Both the position numbers and the translations under genes were made by a program. This document shows, piece by piece, positions 25,233 through 36,000 of a stretch of 64,000 nucleotides of DNA. The notes below the pieces were generated by a model. The model did not search any database. It was not told where the DNA came from and saw only the letters and a program-made list of their open reading frames with translations. Positions within the stretch are counted from its first letter, which is position 1, and the number at the start of each line of letters is the position of its first letter. The DNA comes from Bacteroidales bacterium. Its GTDB lineage: Bacteria; Bacteroidota; Bacteroidia; Bacteroidales; UBA932. The stretch covers positions 1 to 64,000 of the forward strand of contig JAILNI010000041.1 in assembly GCA_024691765.1 (NCBI GenBank), given 5' to 3'.

Positions 25233-28193
25233 ATGTCATTGAAGACTTGCCTTGCGGCTCTTGCCCTGTGGCTTATGATTCCGGCCGCCGCCCTCGCCCA
25301 GAGCGTGTTCTCCGGAACCGTCACCGACAGGGAAGGGGAGCCTGTGATAGGTGCGTTCGTTTATGAGAAGGGTACCCAGAACGGGGCGATGACCGATCTC
25401 GACGGAGCCTTCTCACTGACTGTCGCAAAAGGGAAGACAGTGGTCGTCTCCTATATCGGTTTCGAAGACAGGGAACTGGTGTTCGAAGGACAGCAGGGCC
25501 TCGTAATCGTGTTGGAGGCTGCCACCACTGCACTCGACGAGGTCGTTGTGGTCGGTTACGGATCCATGAAGAAGAAGGAAATGACTTCGGCCATATCCCA
25601 TGTCTCTTCAAAGGACTTCAACCAGGTGACTTCGCTCGATTCCAGGATGCTGCTTCAGGGAAAGGTGTCCGGCGTGAATGTGGACAACACCCAGCTCGCC
25701 GACCCGAACAACCAGGCCAGCATACAGATTCGAGGCGTTTCGTCGCGTCAGGCTGGAACAGGCCCCCTGTATGTGATTGACGGCATTCCGGGTGGCGACA
25801 TGACCAACATAAACCCTGCGGACATCGAGTCCATCGATATCCTCAAGGACGGTGCTGCATCGGCCATCTACGGAACCCGCGGAGGTAACGGCGTTGTCCT
25901 GGTGAACCTGAAGAAAGGTGCGCGTGACGGCTCAGTGCATACCAAGTACAGCGGCTCCTATACCGTGAATGTTCCTAAACGCGAGCTTCAGATGCTCACG
26001 CCTGACCAGTACAGGGCATACCGCTGCGCGAGCAACCCGCTTGGCGACTTCGGCGCAAACACCGACTGGTTCGACGCATCCACCCGCATTGGCACGTCCC
26101 AGATGCATACCCTCACCGTTTCCGGCGGCTCGGCGAAATCCAACTACCGGGTTACCGCCGATTACCGCTATTCGACCGGTATCGACCTTCGCTCGGACCG
26201 CAAGGAATACGGGGCGAGGGCGACGGCGAACCATACGACCTCCAGCGGTCTTTTCACCTTCAGCGGAAGCATTACTCCGAGGGTAATCGCAAAGAACAAT
26301 TCCGTGGGATTCGGAGCCGTGCTGCAGAACAACCCCACGTACCCTGTGTACGATGAGAATTCTCCCAACGGCTACTACCAGTTCGCCGCGGGCGTTACCG
26401 GGTCGAACCTTGTGGAAACAGCCACCCAGGTGATTGATTTCGACCAGGTCCGCCTCCTGGAAATGAGCGGCAGCGCCAGACTCAACCTCCTGCCTCTGCT
26501 GGCACCTGCGCACAAGGGGTATGAACTTACCAGCCTCGTGACGGTTTCCGACCATGTTACCGACAAGTTCAACAACTATTACGAACCGTCCACGTATTCC
26601 GGACAACAGAACACCGGCCATACCGGTTATGCCGAAAAAGCTACTTCCGCCTCGCAGCTCATGAACCTGGAGTGGGTTACCAACTTCTCCATGGAACTTT
26701 CCGGACACCGCGTCCGTGCAATGGCGGGCTATTCCTATGCGTACAATGTAAGCTCGAGCTTCAGCGCAAACAACTCCGACTTCACCACCGACGCCACGAC
26801 CTACAACAATCTGGGTGAAGGCGCAGAGGCGGCCCTCGACGGCAAAAAGCTCATGTCCTCCTCGAAATCGGACAACAAGCTCATCTCCTTTTTCGCACGA
26901 GTGAACTACGACTGGAAGGAACGCTACCTGCTGTCGGTATCGCTGCGGCATGAGGGATCTTCCCGTTTCGGAGCCAACCACAAATGGGGTAACTTCCCGG
27001 CCGTTTCGGTGGGATGGCGCATAAGCGACGAGCCTTTCATGGGCTTCGCCTCCGGCATCGTTGACGACCTCAAGCTGCGTTACGACTTCGGCGTCACCGG
27101 CAACCAGGATATAGGCAACTACCTTTCGCTTTCCACTTACCGTGCCTACGGTTATTACCAGTACAACGGCCAGAGGTTTAACGTGTGGGGCCCGTCGGGC
27201 AACGTTAACCCGGACCTCCGCTGGGAGAAGGGTTACAACCAGAATCTCGGTCTGGACTTCAGCCTTCTCAAGTACCGTATTACTGGTAGCATCAACTACT
27301 TCAACCGTCATCAGGTGGACCTGCTGGGCAGCTACGACGTCGCCGTACCGCCCAACATATCGTCTACGATTACGGCCAACGTGGGTTCCATGCGCAACCA
27401 GGGCATAGAAGTGGACCTGACAGTCATTCCGCTGCGGCGCGAGGGCTTCGAATGGTCCTTCACCGTGGTGGGAGCTACTTCCAACAACAAGTTCGAGAGC
27501 TTCTCCAATGACATTTTCAAGGGACAGAGCTATGTCTCCACTTGCACGATGGCCAATCCCAACAATCCCGGTCCGCTGCAGAGGCTCGAGGAAGGACAGC
27601 GCGTGGGTAATTACTACACTTACCGTTATGCCGGCGTGGATACCAGGGGAGACTGGCTAATCTACGCTGCTGACGGCAGGATAATCCCCATCACCGAGGG
27701 TACCGACGCCGACAGGACAGTCACCGGCAACGGCCTGCCCTGGTTCACTGGCTCCCTTACAAACAATATCAAATACGGGAACTTCGATTTTGGGATATCG
27801 CTTCGCTCAGCGCTTGGTTTCGAGATCTTCAACGTTCACGATTTCTATTACGGTCTGCAGAGCATGACGACTAACCTGCTTACGAGCGCCTATGCAAAAA
27901 ACGCTGCCGTAAGCAAGGGCCGTAACGTGCTGACCGACTATTTCCTCGAGCCTGGAGACTATCTCAAGCTCGACCAGATAAGCGCAGGATACACGCACAA
28001 ATTCAAGAGCAAGTATCTGGAGAGCGTACGTGCGTTCTTCACGGCTTCCAACATCTATACCCTTACCCGATTCACCGGAGTGGATCCTTCCAACTATCCG
28101 GTTAACGGTATGACTCCGGGCACCTTCGGCGGCAGCATAAAGTACTATCCGTCTGCCTTCCAGTTTGTTTTGGGACTTCAAATCGGCTTCTGA
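25233..28193 (+). CDS. susC-like: SusC/RagA-type TonB-dependent outer-membrane transporter (second)
   Basis: 986 aa. Signal peptide (LALWLMIPAAALAQ), regulatory-like N-terminal domain (FSGTVTDREGEPVIGAFVYE), the DEVVVVGYG stretch, plug (ASIQIRGVSSRQAGTGPLYV, ILKDGAASAIYGTRGGNGVV), then the barrel ending FQFVLGLQIGF. It imports ligand across the outer membrane with its SusD partner, whose start follows one base after this stop. It is about 70 residues shorter than the first SusC and clearly divergent, so the two transporters probably take different ligands or different-sized products. Confidence 0.95.
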   Translation: MSLKTCLAALALWLMIPAAALAQSVFSGTVTDREGEPVIGAFVYEKGTQNGAMTDLDGAFSLTVAKGKTVVVSYIGFEDRELVFEGQQGLVIVLEAATTALDEVVVVGYGSMKKKEMTSAISHVSSKDFNQVTSLDSRMLLQGKVSGVNVDNTQLADPNNQASIQIRGVSSRQAGTGPLYVIDGIPGGDMTNINPADIESIDILKDGAASAIYGTRGGNGVVLVNLKKGARDGSVHTKYSGSYTVNVPKRELQMLTPDQYRAYRCASNPLGDFGANTDWFDASTRIGTSQMHTLTVSGGSAKSNYRVTADYRYSTGIDLRSDRKEYGARATANHTTSSGLFTFSGSITPRVIAKNNSVGFGAVLQNNPTYPVYDENSPNGYYQFAAGVTGSNLVETATQVIDFDQVRLLEMSGSARLNLLPLLAPAHKGYELTSLVTVSDHVTDKFNNYYEPSTYSGQQNTGHTGYAEKATSASQLMNLEWVTNFSMELSGHRVRAMAGYSYAYNVSSSFSANNSDFTTDATTYNNLGEGAEAALDGKKLMSSSKSDNKLISFFARVNYDWKERYLLSVSLRHEGSSRFGANHKWGNFPAVSVGWRISDEPFMGFASGIVDDLKLRYDFGVTGNQDIGNYLSLSTYRAYGYYQYNGQRFNVWGPSGNVNPDLRWEKGYNQNLGLDFSLLKYRITGSINYFNRHQVDLLGSYDVAVPPNISSTITANVGSMRNQGIEVDLTVIPLRREGFEWSFTVVGATSNNKFESFSNDIFKGQSYVSTCTMANPNNPGPLQRLEEGQRVGNYYTYRYAGVDTRGDWLIYAADGRIIPITEGTDADRTVTGNGLPWFTGSLTNNIKYGNFDFGISLRSALGFEIFNVHDFYYGLQSMTTNLLTSAYAKNAAVSKGRNVLTDYFLEPGDYLKLDQISAGYTHKFKSKYLESVRAFFTASNIYTLTRFTGVDPSNYPVNGMTPGTFGGSIKYYPSAFQFVLGLQIGF

Positions 28194-28194
28194 G

Positions 28195-29976
28195 ATGAAA
28201 AAGATATTGACATTCGCAATTATCGCCCTGGCGGCGGTATCCTGCACCAACCTGGACGAAAACGTTTACTCATCTCTGATGAGCGCCAACTATTACCGCA
28301 AGAAGTCGGACGTCGTAAAGGCTGTATTCAGACCCTTTGAGCATTACTTCGAATCGGTACAGCGTTACATTCCCATGCAGGAGCTTTGCTCCGACGTATT
28401 CTTCACTCCGCAGATGGACGACTACGGCTGGTGGGACGGCGGTAAATGGGACCAGTGGCATAAGCACGACTGGCAGGACATTTCCGGCGACCTGGTGGAG
28501 AGCCAAGTCGGTGATTTCTGGACAAATACCTATCAGGGAATAGCCCAGTGCAACCTGGTGCTTGACGATATAAAGAGGCTGGACCATTCGAAATTTCCGG
28601 ACATAACGGAAGCGGAGTGGGGCTCTTTCGAGGCTCAACTGCGATGCATGAGGGCTTACGCCTATCTGAAGCTTTTCAATTTCTACCGCAACTGCCAGCT
28701 TATTACCTCTTCTTCCACCACTGAAAACGAGAAAGTGGAGCGTAAAAAGCAAGTGAAACCCCAGGTGTTGTACGACTTCATCGAGGATGAACTGCTGGAC
28801 TGCATCAACCTCCTGCCTTCGAAAATTGGCACCGGAGGCCCTGATACCCACCAGGGAGAACTTACCAAGGGTGCCGCCGCGACGCTTCTTGTGCGCCTCT
28901 ACCTGAATACGGAAGTCTGGATGGGCTATAAGGCCTACGACAAATGCAAGGCGATGTGCGACAGAATCCTGGGCGGCGAATTCGGTACGTACGCCCTGGC
29001 GGAAAACTGGTACGCCCCGTTCGACTGGGACAACGATAAGTGCCCAGAAGTGATTTTCGGTTTCCCGGCATCCTTCGGCACCACTTCGTGGCACATGCAG
29101 AACGACCGTCGTACCGTCTATGGCCGTGGGCTGCCCTACAACAGCCAGAAGTATCTTGAAATTGACCAGGACGGTTCACGCAACCCCCGCTGGCATCTGT
29201 CGCCTTCGTTCGACAATCGCAGCCCGCGGCGTCCGTTCACTGGAGCTCCATATAACTATACCCTGGGCTGTCCTACGCAGAAATTCGAGAAATACCCCGG
29301 AGACCTGCGCTACAAACAGTACAAGAATACCTCGGTCAATACACGCGAGGGAATGTTCTTCCTTGAAGGCTATATTGTAGACAAGGATGGCAACAGGGCC
29401 ACGGCCCATGCAGGATACGACCTGTATCTGCTTGACCAGTGCGGAGGCTTTATGTCAGGAGCTCCTACCGGAACCATAACCGATGCCAAACGCTCGGAAT
29501 CCACAATTTTCAACGGTGACATGAATTCCGGTCTGTATTGCGTTAAGTATCCTTTCTACTCATATGCGGGAGGTTATTACATGGAGCCGGACTATACGGA
29601 CATGAGGCTTGCGGAAATAATCTATTCAAAAGCCGAATGCCTCTATCGTGAAGGCGACAAGACAGGAGCCGGCAAACTGCTGAATTCGGTTCGCAAGCGC
29701 AATTATGAAAATTTCAAATCCTCCATCGCCTACCAGGGCTCCGACGGAGGCAGCGTAGTGCTTACCGACCAGGAGTTCATCGATGAATGGATGAGGGAAT
29801 TCATATTCGAGGGACGCCGCCGCGACGACCTTATCCGCTGGGGGCGTTTCGAGGAAGCCTGGTGGGAAAAGACAGCGGATTCAGATACCCACAAGCGCAT
29901 CTATCCTCTTGCCAAGTCCACATTGGAACTCAACAGATATCTTAAACAGAATCCCGGTTATCCCGGCATTAATTAA
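28195..29976 (+). CDS. susD-like: SusD/RagB-family surface lipoprotein (second)
   Basis: 593 aa from ATG 28195 (the track start at 28165 lies inside susC). Lipobox AAVSC. Helical TPR core, family features include NLVLDDIKRLDHSKF, LRCMRAYAYLKLFNFYR and the closing FIFEGRRRDDLIRWGRFEEA with YLKQNPGYPG. It is a ligand-binding lid of the adjacent SusC. It has a Trp-rich early segment (DDYGWWDGGKWDQWHKHDW), suitable for stacking on sugars, but that is inference. Confidence 0.95.
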   Translation: MKKILTFAIIALAAVSCTNLDENVYSSLMSANYYRKKSDVVKAVFRPFEHYFESVQRYIPMQELCSDVFFTPQMDDYGWWDGGKWDQWHKHDWQDISGDLVESQVGDFWTNTYQGIAQCNLVLDDIKRLDHSKFPDITEAEWGSFEAQLRCMRAYAYLKLFNFYRNCQLITSSSTTENEKVERKKQVKPQVLYDFIEDELLDCINLLPSKIGTGGPDTHQGELTKGAAATLLVRLYLNTEVWMGYKAYDKCKAMCDRILGGEFGTYALAENWYAPFDWDNDKCPEVIFGFPASFGTTSWHMQNDRRTVYGRGLPYNSQKYLEIDQDGSRNPRWHLSPSFDNRSPRRPFTGAPYNYTLGCPTQKFEKYPGDLRYKQYKNTSVNTREGMFFLEGYIVDKDGNRATAHAGYDLYLLDQCGGFMSGAPTGTITDAKRSESTIFNGDMNSGLYCVKYPFYSYAGGYYMEPDYTDMRLAEIIYSKAECLYREGDKTGAGKLLNSVRKRNYENFKSSIAYQGSDGGSVVLTDQEFIDEWMREFIFEGRRRDDLIRWGRFEEAWWEKTADSDTHKRIYPLAKSTLELNRYLKQNPGYPGIN

Positions 29977-29982
29977 GTAACC

Positions 29983-31419
29983 ATGAAGAAGTACAGCATT
30001 ATATTATTATCCGTCCTTCTGGCGGCTTGCCAACCACACTTCGACATGGTGCCGCCTGACGGCAGCGGCCCGGTCGCCCAGGAATTTACCGAAAACTGGT
30101 ACGTGACGCAGAACGGCTCCGGCTCCAAAGACGGCAGCGACTGGTCCAATGCCCTGCCGTTCAAGACCCTTATACAAAGGATTTCGTCATCTGCGGCGTC
30201 GTTCTCGGATGCCGGTATCCACATTCAGGAAGGCACATACCTTCTGAATGCCAAAGATTCCTGCATAACGCTTAACTCGGACATCCTCTGCATAAGGGGA
30301 GGCTACAGCAGCGACCTTAAGTACGATGACCTTTCCAAATGCGACCCCGACATGTATCCTACCATATTTACGGGAGATGTCAACGGTGACGGAGTGGCAA
30401 ACGACGGTGATGCGGCATTTGCCTATGTAAGCGAGGCTTCGGTACGCTTCGAAAACATTACCTTCAGGAACTTTTATCTGAGTCCGGCTTTGAATTCAAA
30501 ACTAGGAAGCAAAGGCGGAGCTGTATTCGGAATCAACGGACAGTATCTTACCACTTCCGTAGAATGCCGGAACTGCATATTTGAGGGTAACGCGAACGGC
30601 ATTTCATCCAGTGCGAATCAGGAAGGCGGCCCTTGCGCTTATGTGTGGGAAGGCTATTTCAAGGCACGGGGCTGTGCGTTTATAGACAATGCAGCCAACA
30701 GCCGCGGAGGCGCCATACGCACCAATGGGAAATCTGCGGTAATCTTCCTCGACGCTTGTTTCTTCAAAGGCAACAGGATTGAGGCACAGTGGGGCTCGGC
30801 TATCCAGAATTCAGCCGGAGTGATTTGCGCAAACAACTGTACTATGATACAGAATACGGGAGCCGGCTCCACCCTCAACGGCGGCGGCGCCTTCTTCCTT
30901 GCAAACTGCACAATACTCGACGATGCAGAGCCTTCCGGCAGCAACAACGCGGCATTCCGCTGCGAGTCCAAGGCTAACTGCGGAACCATGCTCATCAACA
31001 ATGTGCTCGGCAGTACGAATGCCGCAGGCTACGGACTCATACTCAACGCCGGCGGCACGCTCCTATCAAAGGGATACAACCTGATAAAGAGCGCTTATCT
31101 TGCTGACGGATGCTCTGATCCTACGCTGACATCGGACCTCAAGAAGGATGTCGTGCTCGCGGGTAGTCTGGACGAAGAAGCTTTCTGCTGGGAATGGGAT
31201 TTTGACCAAATCAAAGACGATTTCCTCGAATTCGCAGTTACCGACGACGTATACGATGCTGCAGTGCTTTTCGAACCTTCGGGTTATTGTTCGATTGCGG
31301 TTTTGGGAAGGGCCTTCGCCACATGGGCCACTCCAAATGCTTTCGCAGTCGACTGCCGCGGCGAGATTCGCGGCGACGACGGCTTCCAGCCCGGCGCATA
31401 TGATCCAAACCTTGATTAG
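29983..31419 (+). CDS. Beta-helix surface lipoprotein
   Basis: 478 aa; lipobox LLAAC, then NWYVTQNGSGSKDGSDWSNA, the same opening motif as the other beta-helix proteins here. A right-handed parallel beta-helix follows (GGAVFGINGQ, SRGGAIRTNG), and the chain ends with FQPGAY, like choice-of-anchor Q proteins. No fimbrillin-like domain is present. A DVNGDGVANDGD segment near residue 128 could bind calcium. Polysaccharide lyase activity is possible for the fold but I see no catalytic set. It starts 6 bp after susD and 6 bp before the next gene. Confidence 0.75.
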   Translation: MKKYSIILLSVLLAACQPHFDMVPPDGSGPVAQEFTENWYVTQNGSGSKDGSDWSNALPFKTLIQRISSSAASFSDAGIHIQEGTYLLNAKDSCITLNSDILCIRGGYSSDLKYDDLSKCDPDMYPTIFTGDVNGDGVANDGDAAFAYVSEASVRFENITFRNFYLSPALNSKLGSKGGAVFGINGQYLTTSVECRNCIFEGNANGISSSANQEGGPCAYVWEGYFKARGCAFIDNAANSRGGAIRTNGKSAVIFLDACFFKGNRIEAQWGSAIQNSAGVICANNCTMIQNTGAGSTLNGGGAFFLANCTILDDAEPSGSNNAAFRCESKANCGTMLINNVLGSTNAAGYGLILNAGGTLLSKGYNLIKSAYLADGCSDPTLTSDLKKDVVLAGSLDEEAFCWEWDFDQIKDDFLEFAVTDDVYDAAVLFEPSGYCSIAVLGRAFATWATPNAFAVDCRGEIRGDDGFQPGAYDPNLD

Positions 31420-31425
31420 ACTGAC

Positions 31426-33033
31426 ATGAAAAAGATATTATTCATACTGTTTGTCCTGATTGCGGCGTTCGCTTGTTCACCGGCCGAGATACGGCAGGCA
31501 AAAGTCCTGACGCCGTCGGAAATAGCGGAACATAATAAGAATTATCCGAATCCGGAAGATCCGAACAACCCTGATAACCCCGACAATCCTGATAACCCGG
31601 ACAATCCAGACAATCCAGACAATCCAGACAATCCCGATAACCCGAACCCTCCCGTGGTTATTACCAAGTACTACGTGAGCGTATCGGGCAGCGGCAGCAA
31701 GACTGGTGAGGATGCCTCAAACGCCCTTGATTTCGATGGTTTCAAGACCTTTGTCGTGACTGCAGCCGCAGCCGGCAAGACTTTCAGTTTCGCCGACGGC
31801 ACATATGTGTTTGCCACGCACCTTTCGCTTGGCAATGCGGTATCCCTTATCTTCGAGGGAGGAGAGGGAGCGGTCCTCAGCGGTGACGGCAAAACCCGCA
31901 TCCTCAATCTGGGCGGCGGAGTCAACCTTGCAATAAAGGGCATGACTCTGTCCGGAGGCTACTGCACCACTCACGGCGCCGCTATTTATGCCGACAACTG
32001 CACGCTCACGGCAGACGGAACGGCGTTTAAGAACAACAAGACAAACGGAGGCTCTGGGAAAAACGACAACAACGGAGGAGCGATATATCTGGGGAGCAAT
32101 ATGCAGTCGGCTGTTTTCAAGAACTGCCTGTTCTCCGGGAACCGTATAGAGACTACATCTACCGACCAGTACGGAGCTTCGGTACGTATCGAATCGGCCA
32201 GCAGCCCGTACGAGGTCCTTTTTGACAATTGCACCTTCAAACAGAATTATGCAAAACAGGCTCCTGGTATCAGTGTGAATGCCAAGGTGGTCCTCAAGGT
32301 GAACAACTGTCTTTTCGAGGATAATTCCGCCAATTCCCGCGGAATGATCCAGGGCAACGGCGGAGTAGTATTCATCAACGGCAGCACTTTCCACGACAAC
32401 CATACCACCGACAACAACGGCTGGGGAGTGGACATTCACGGAAAGGTTTATCTGTGCATCCATAACTCCACCATTTACGGAAATACCAACGCCAGCACTA
32501 CCGCAGGCAACAACAACGCTGCAATCAACGGATACCATTCCATGCTTATGACCAACTGCACGGTTATCGAATCCTGCCAGCTCGGGCTGCTGAGAATCGA
32601 CGACAATGCCGGTAAACAGGTGCTCTGCAACAATATCCTCGTGAATACTTCGGGAAAGACCGTTCTTATAGGCAATACCACGGCGGTTTCCCTTTCCCGG
32701 GGCCACAACGCCATGAGCGCAGTGTCGGGTTTCGACTCCTTCTCGGCAGACGCCACAGATCTCACTTCTTGCACCGAATCCAGTTTTGGGGAGCATTCCT
32801 ACAGCAACGGAGTTTACACCTGGAACGGAACTCTCGCCGGCTTTACGGCGGCAGGCAAGTCCGATGTGGAAGGGGCCATGGAGGAATTCAACGTGGATGT
32901 GAGCGGCCTTATGCAAAATATCGGCGGAGCCTTTATGGATTGGCTGGCATCCCTGACGCCCAACGCCCTGAACGTCGACGGACGGGGAACTGCCCGCAGC
33001 GCTTCCTGGTGGCCCGGCGCATACCAGAACTAA
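31426..33033 (+). CDS. Beta-helix surface lipoprotein with NPD-repeat stalk
   Basis: 535 aa. Lipobox AFAC, then a stalk of eight Asn-Pro-Asp triplets (about residues 48-71) and a beta-helix introduced by YYVSVSGSGSKTGEDASNAL, with GGAIYLGSN, FSGN and FKQN turns. The C-terminus is SASWWPGAYQN. The domain plan is that of the 11817 protein with the fimbrillin-like part removed and replaced by the stalk. The stalk is coded by near-identical 9-bp units and could change length without frameshift. Likely a surface binding protein. Confidence 0.77.
   Translation: MKKILFILFVLIAAFACSPAEIRQAKVLTPSEIAEHNKNYPNPEDPNNPDNPDNPDNPDNPDNPDNPDNPDNPNPPVVITKYYVSVSGSGSKTGEDASNALDFDGFKTFVVTAAAAGKTFSFADGTYVFATHLSLGNAVSLIFEGGEGAVLSGDGKTRILNLGGGVNLAIKGMTLSGGYCTTHGAAIYADNCTLTADGTAFKNNKTNGGSGKNDNNGGAIYLGSNMQSAVFKNCLFSGNRIETTSTDQYGASVRIESASSPYEVLFDNCTFKQNYAKQAPGISVNAKVVLKVNNCLFEDNSANSRGMIQGNGGVVFINGSTFHDNHTTDNNGWGVDIHGKVYLCIHNSTIYGNTNASTTAGNNNAAINGYHSMLMTNCTVIESCQLGLLRIDDNAGKQVLCNNILVNTSGKTVLIGNTTAVSLSRGHNAMSAVSGFDSFSADATDLTSCTESSFGEHSYSNGVYTWNGTLAGFTAAGKSDVEGAMEEFNVDVSGLMQNIGGAFMDWLASLTPNALNVDGRGTARSASWWPGAYQN
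31567..31638 (+). repeat. 9-bp tandem repeat coding the NPD stalk
   Basis: Eight consecutive units of AAY-CCN-GAY (Asn-Pro-Asp). Three neighbouring units are identical (AATCCAGAC), a sign of recent slippage. Unit changes would lengthen or shorten the stalk in frame. Confidence 0.9.
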
Positions 33034-33042
33034 GCCGCGGTC

Positions 33043-36000
33043 ATGAGACTCCGGTTCCTGATCGCCGCCGTTGCGGCTTCCGTTACCCTGCTCATTTGCT
33101 GTAACAAGGCAGATGAGCGTACGCCTCGAAAAGAACAGTCTCAGGAACAGAAACCTCAGGAGGAAATCGATGATCCCGGAGACGGCTGCTTCAGCGGCGG
33201 ATACGGAACGGCAGAGAAGCCTTACAAGATAGCCACCAGACAGGACCTGCTGGACCTGTCGGCCTGGGTGGCAAGCAGCGACGAGGACAAGGCTGCATTC
33301 AGGACTGCCTGCTACAGGCAGGTCGCTGATATCGATTTTGAGGGCGACACTCTTTTTTCCATAGGCAATACGAATTCGGAGCCCTGCTCTTTCTTCCAGG
33401 GAACTTATGAAGGCAACGGCTTCAAGGTTAGCAACGTCGTAATAGCCAATTCCAACGCCGACAAGGCCAACGGCTTTTTCGGCTATATCGACGGAGCCGC
33501 CCATATCGACGCCATTAAACTGGAAAACGTGACCGTTAGTTCAGCAACATGGAACAACGGAACGATTGTGGGATGCATTCAGTCCACTTCTACCGCAGTT
33601 GTGGAGAACTGCGTGGTGACTGGAGGAAGCGTATCTTCAAACAATACTGACAATGGCGGAATATGCGGAAAACTGATGGGTGGCACCATCAGAAATTGCT
33701 CGTATTCTGGTACTGTGACAGGAACGGCCAGTACAAAACACCGCACCGGCGGTATAGTCGGGCAGGTGAGCAATCCCGGCTGTCTCGTGGATGGCTGCTT
33801 CTTCGATGGAAAAGCATCCGGCGCCTGCGGAAACGTGGGCGGCATAGTGGGTTCACTGGTCGGTTCGTCATCGGTCACGAACTGTTCGACGAGCGCCTCT
33901 ACGGTCGTAGAGGGCGGTTCGGTTGCCGACAACGGAATCAATATCGGCGGTATCGCGGGCTACATCACGTCGGCGACCGGCGGCAAGGTGGAGAACTGCT
34001 CCTTCCCCGGAACGGTAATCGGCCATTATTACGAAGTCGGCGGAATAGCAGGCCGCGACGAGGGCCTTGTCATCAGGAACTGCTCCTTCAGCGGCAGCGT
34101 CGCTTCCGACTGGGACGAAAGTGGTACCAGCGGAGACACCTACGGCCGCGTAGGCGGTATCTGCGGTCACGTCCACGGCACTGGCTATGTCGAGAACTGC
34201 CTCGTGAGCGGAAGCGTTGGAGCGGCCGACAAGCGTGTTTCCTATACGGGCGGCGTAGTCGGCTGGCTGGAAAAGGGCAGCGTCGTAGGCTGCTGCATCC
34301 CTTCCGGAAAGAATCTCACCGTCAAAGGTAAAGCAACCGTGGGCGGCATCGTGGGCCAGTTCAAAAGCGGCATCGTGAAATCCTGCATCATGGATGGCCT
34401 CAGCCTTGATTCCTCCGGCAACTATGCAGGCGGCGGTGCCGGGCGAATGATGCCCAATGCTTCCATGACTATCTGTGAGCTGAGGAATTCGAGCGTATCC
34501 AGCGGGGGAATGGGAGCCGGCGGTATGTGCGGCCTGTTCCAGACGGGCGGATACATCGCCCAGTGCCATGTGTCCGGCAGTTCCATAAGCGCCGGAACCA
34601 AACTTGCGGGCGGAATCCTGGGCAATATGGACAGTTGTACGTCCGCCGCGACCAGCAAGGTGGAGAGATGCACTGTTACAGGAGGTCCGGGGTTGGCCGT
34701 TACTGCCGATTCCAACGGTATAGCAGGAGGCATACTTGGCGGCTGCAATACCTACGGCGCAATCAACCACTGCAGCGCCAGCATTGACGTAGTCAGCGCA
34801 AATGGCTCAAATGTGGGCGGTATCGCAGGCTGGACCAGTACGCTCAATATCGTAATAGCCAACTGCGTGTATTACGACGGAGAACTGTCGGCCCCCAAAG
34901 GCAGCGGTGTCGCCGGCATTTGCGGGCAGTTCAGTTCCAATTCCACCGCACTGGGATCCTCAATCATCGTGAACTGCTGTGCCTTCCCGTCAAAGGTTAC
35001 GACCGCATCTGCAAACATGGCAGGTATCGGCGGATACGTGAATACCGTTACGATTAAGAACTGCTACAGCCGCTCCGAACCCTCGTGTTTCTATAATGGA
35101 AGCGCCAACGACGGCTCAGGCTCGGCCGGTACCATCTACGGATGGCTGCGCGGACACAACGACAGTAAAGGCTCCCTGGCCGGCATTCTGGAGGATGTGT
35201 ACTACCTGAGCGGCTGGAAAGCTGGTAATTTCAGCGGCAGTTGGACTTATGCAAAGAGCGAGCAGGCCCTCACGGGTGCCCAGATGCAGAACACGGGTGC
35301 AGTGACACGTCCTTCCACAGGCACCGGTTACGGCAGTTTCCTGGATGCCTTGAATGCTGCTGCAAACGACTATAACTCCGGCGCGCCCGTTTTCGGCATA
35401 ACGGCCGCAGAATGGGTGATGGGCACGAACGGATATCCGGTTCCCTACGGAACGGCTCTCGCAGGCAGCGATGCGGTTCCCGGCAAGATAAGGGTGTCCC
35501 TGCTTGGAGATTCCATCACAACGTATCAGGGCTATACGACTTTGCCGAACAATTATGAGTATCCCCAGGACAAGTATCCTGATTTCACGTCGGTTACCCA
35601 GACCTGGTGGTACCAGCTCATCTACAACAGGATGACGGACGCCATGCTGGAGGTGAATTCTTCCATCACCGGCACCTGTGTCCAGAATACGACCAAGGAC
35701 GGACATCCCGGCTACGGCTTCCTGAACCGTTACGGGGAACTTGGCAATCCGGATGTGATTGTCGTCAACGGAGGCACCAACGACATTTCACGCGGTCTGC
35801 CGGTAGGTTCGTTGGATTTCACCATTGATACGGAAGATCTTGACACCTACCAGTTCGCCCAGGCGTACGACAAACTTGTCAGGCTCCTGAAGGCGAAGTA
35901 TCCATCGGCCATAATCTGCTGCGTCATGGGCGACCGCTTTTTCGACAGCACGTCGACTGCCCATGCACCCGTGGTTCGTGAGATATGTTCTCACTACGGC

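Noticed and set aside
30370-30420. DVNGDGVANDGD segment considered as a dockerin
   Set aside because: Only one calcium-loop-like motif and no second repeat; no cohesin or scaffoldin genes nearby.
31567-31638. Tandem units considered as a CRISPR array
   Set aside because: Contiguous 9-bp coding repeats without spacers, in frame within a lipoprotein stalk.
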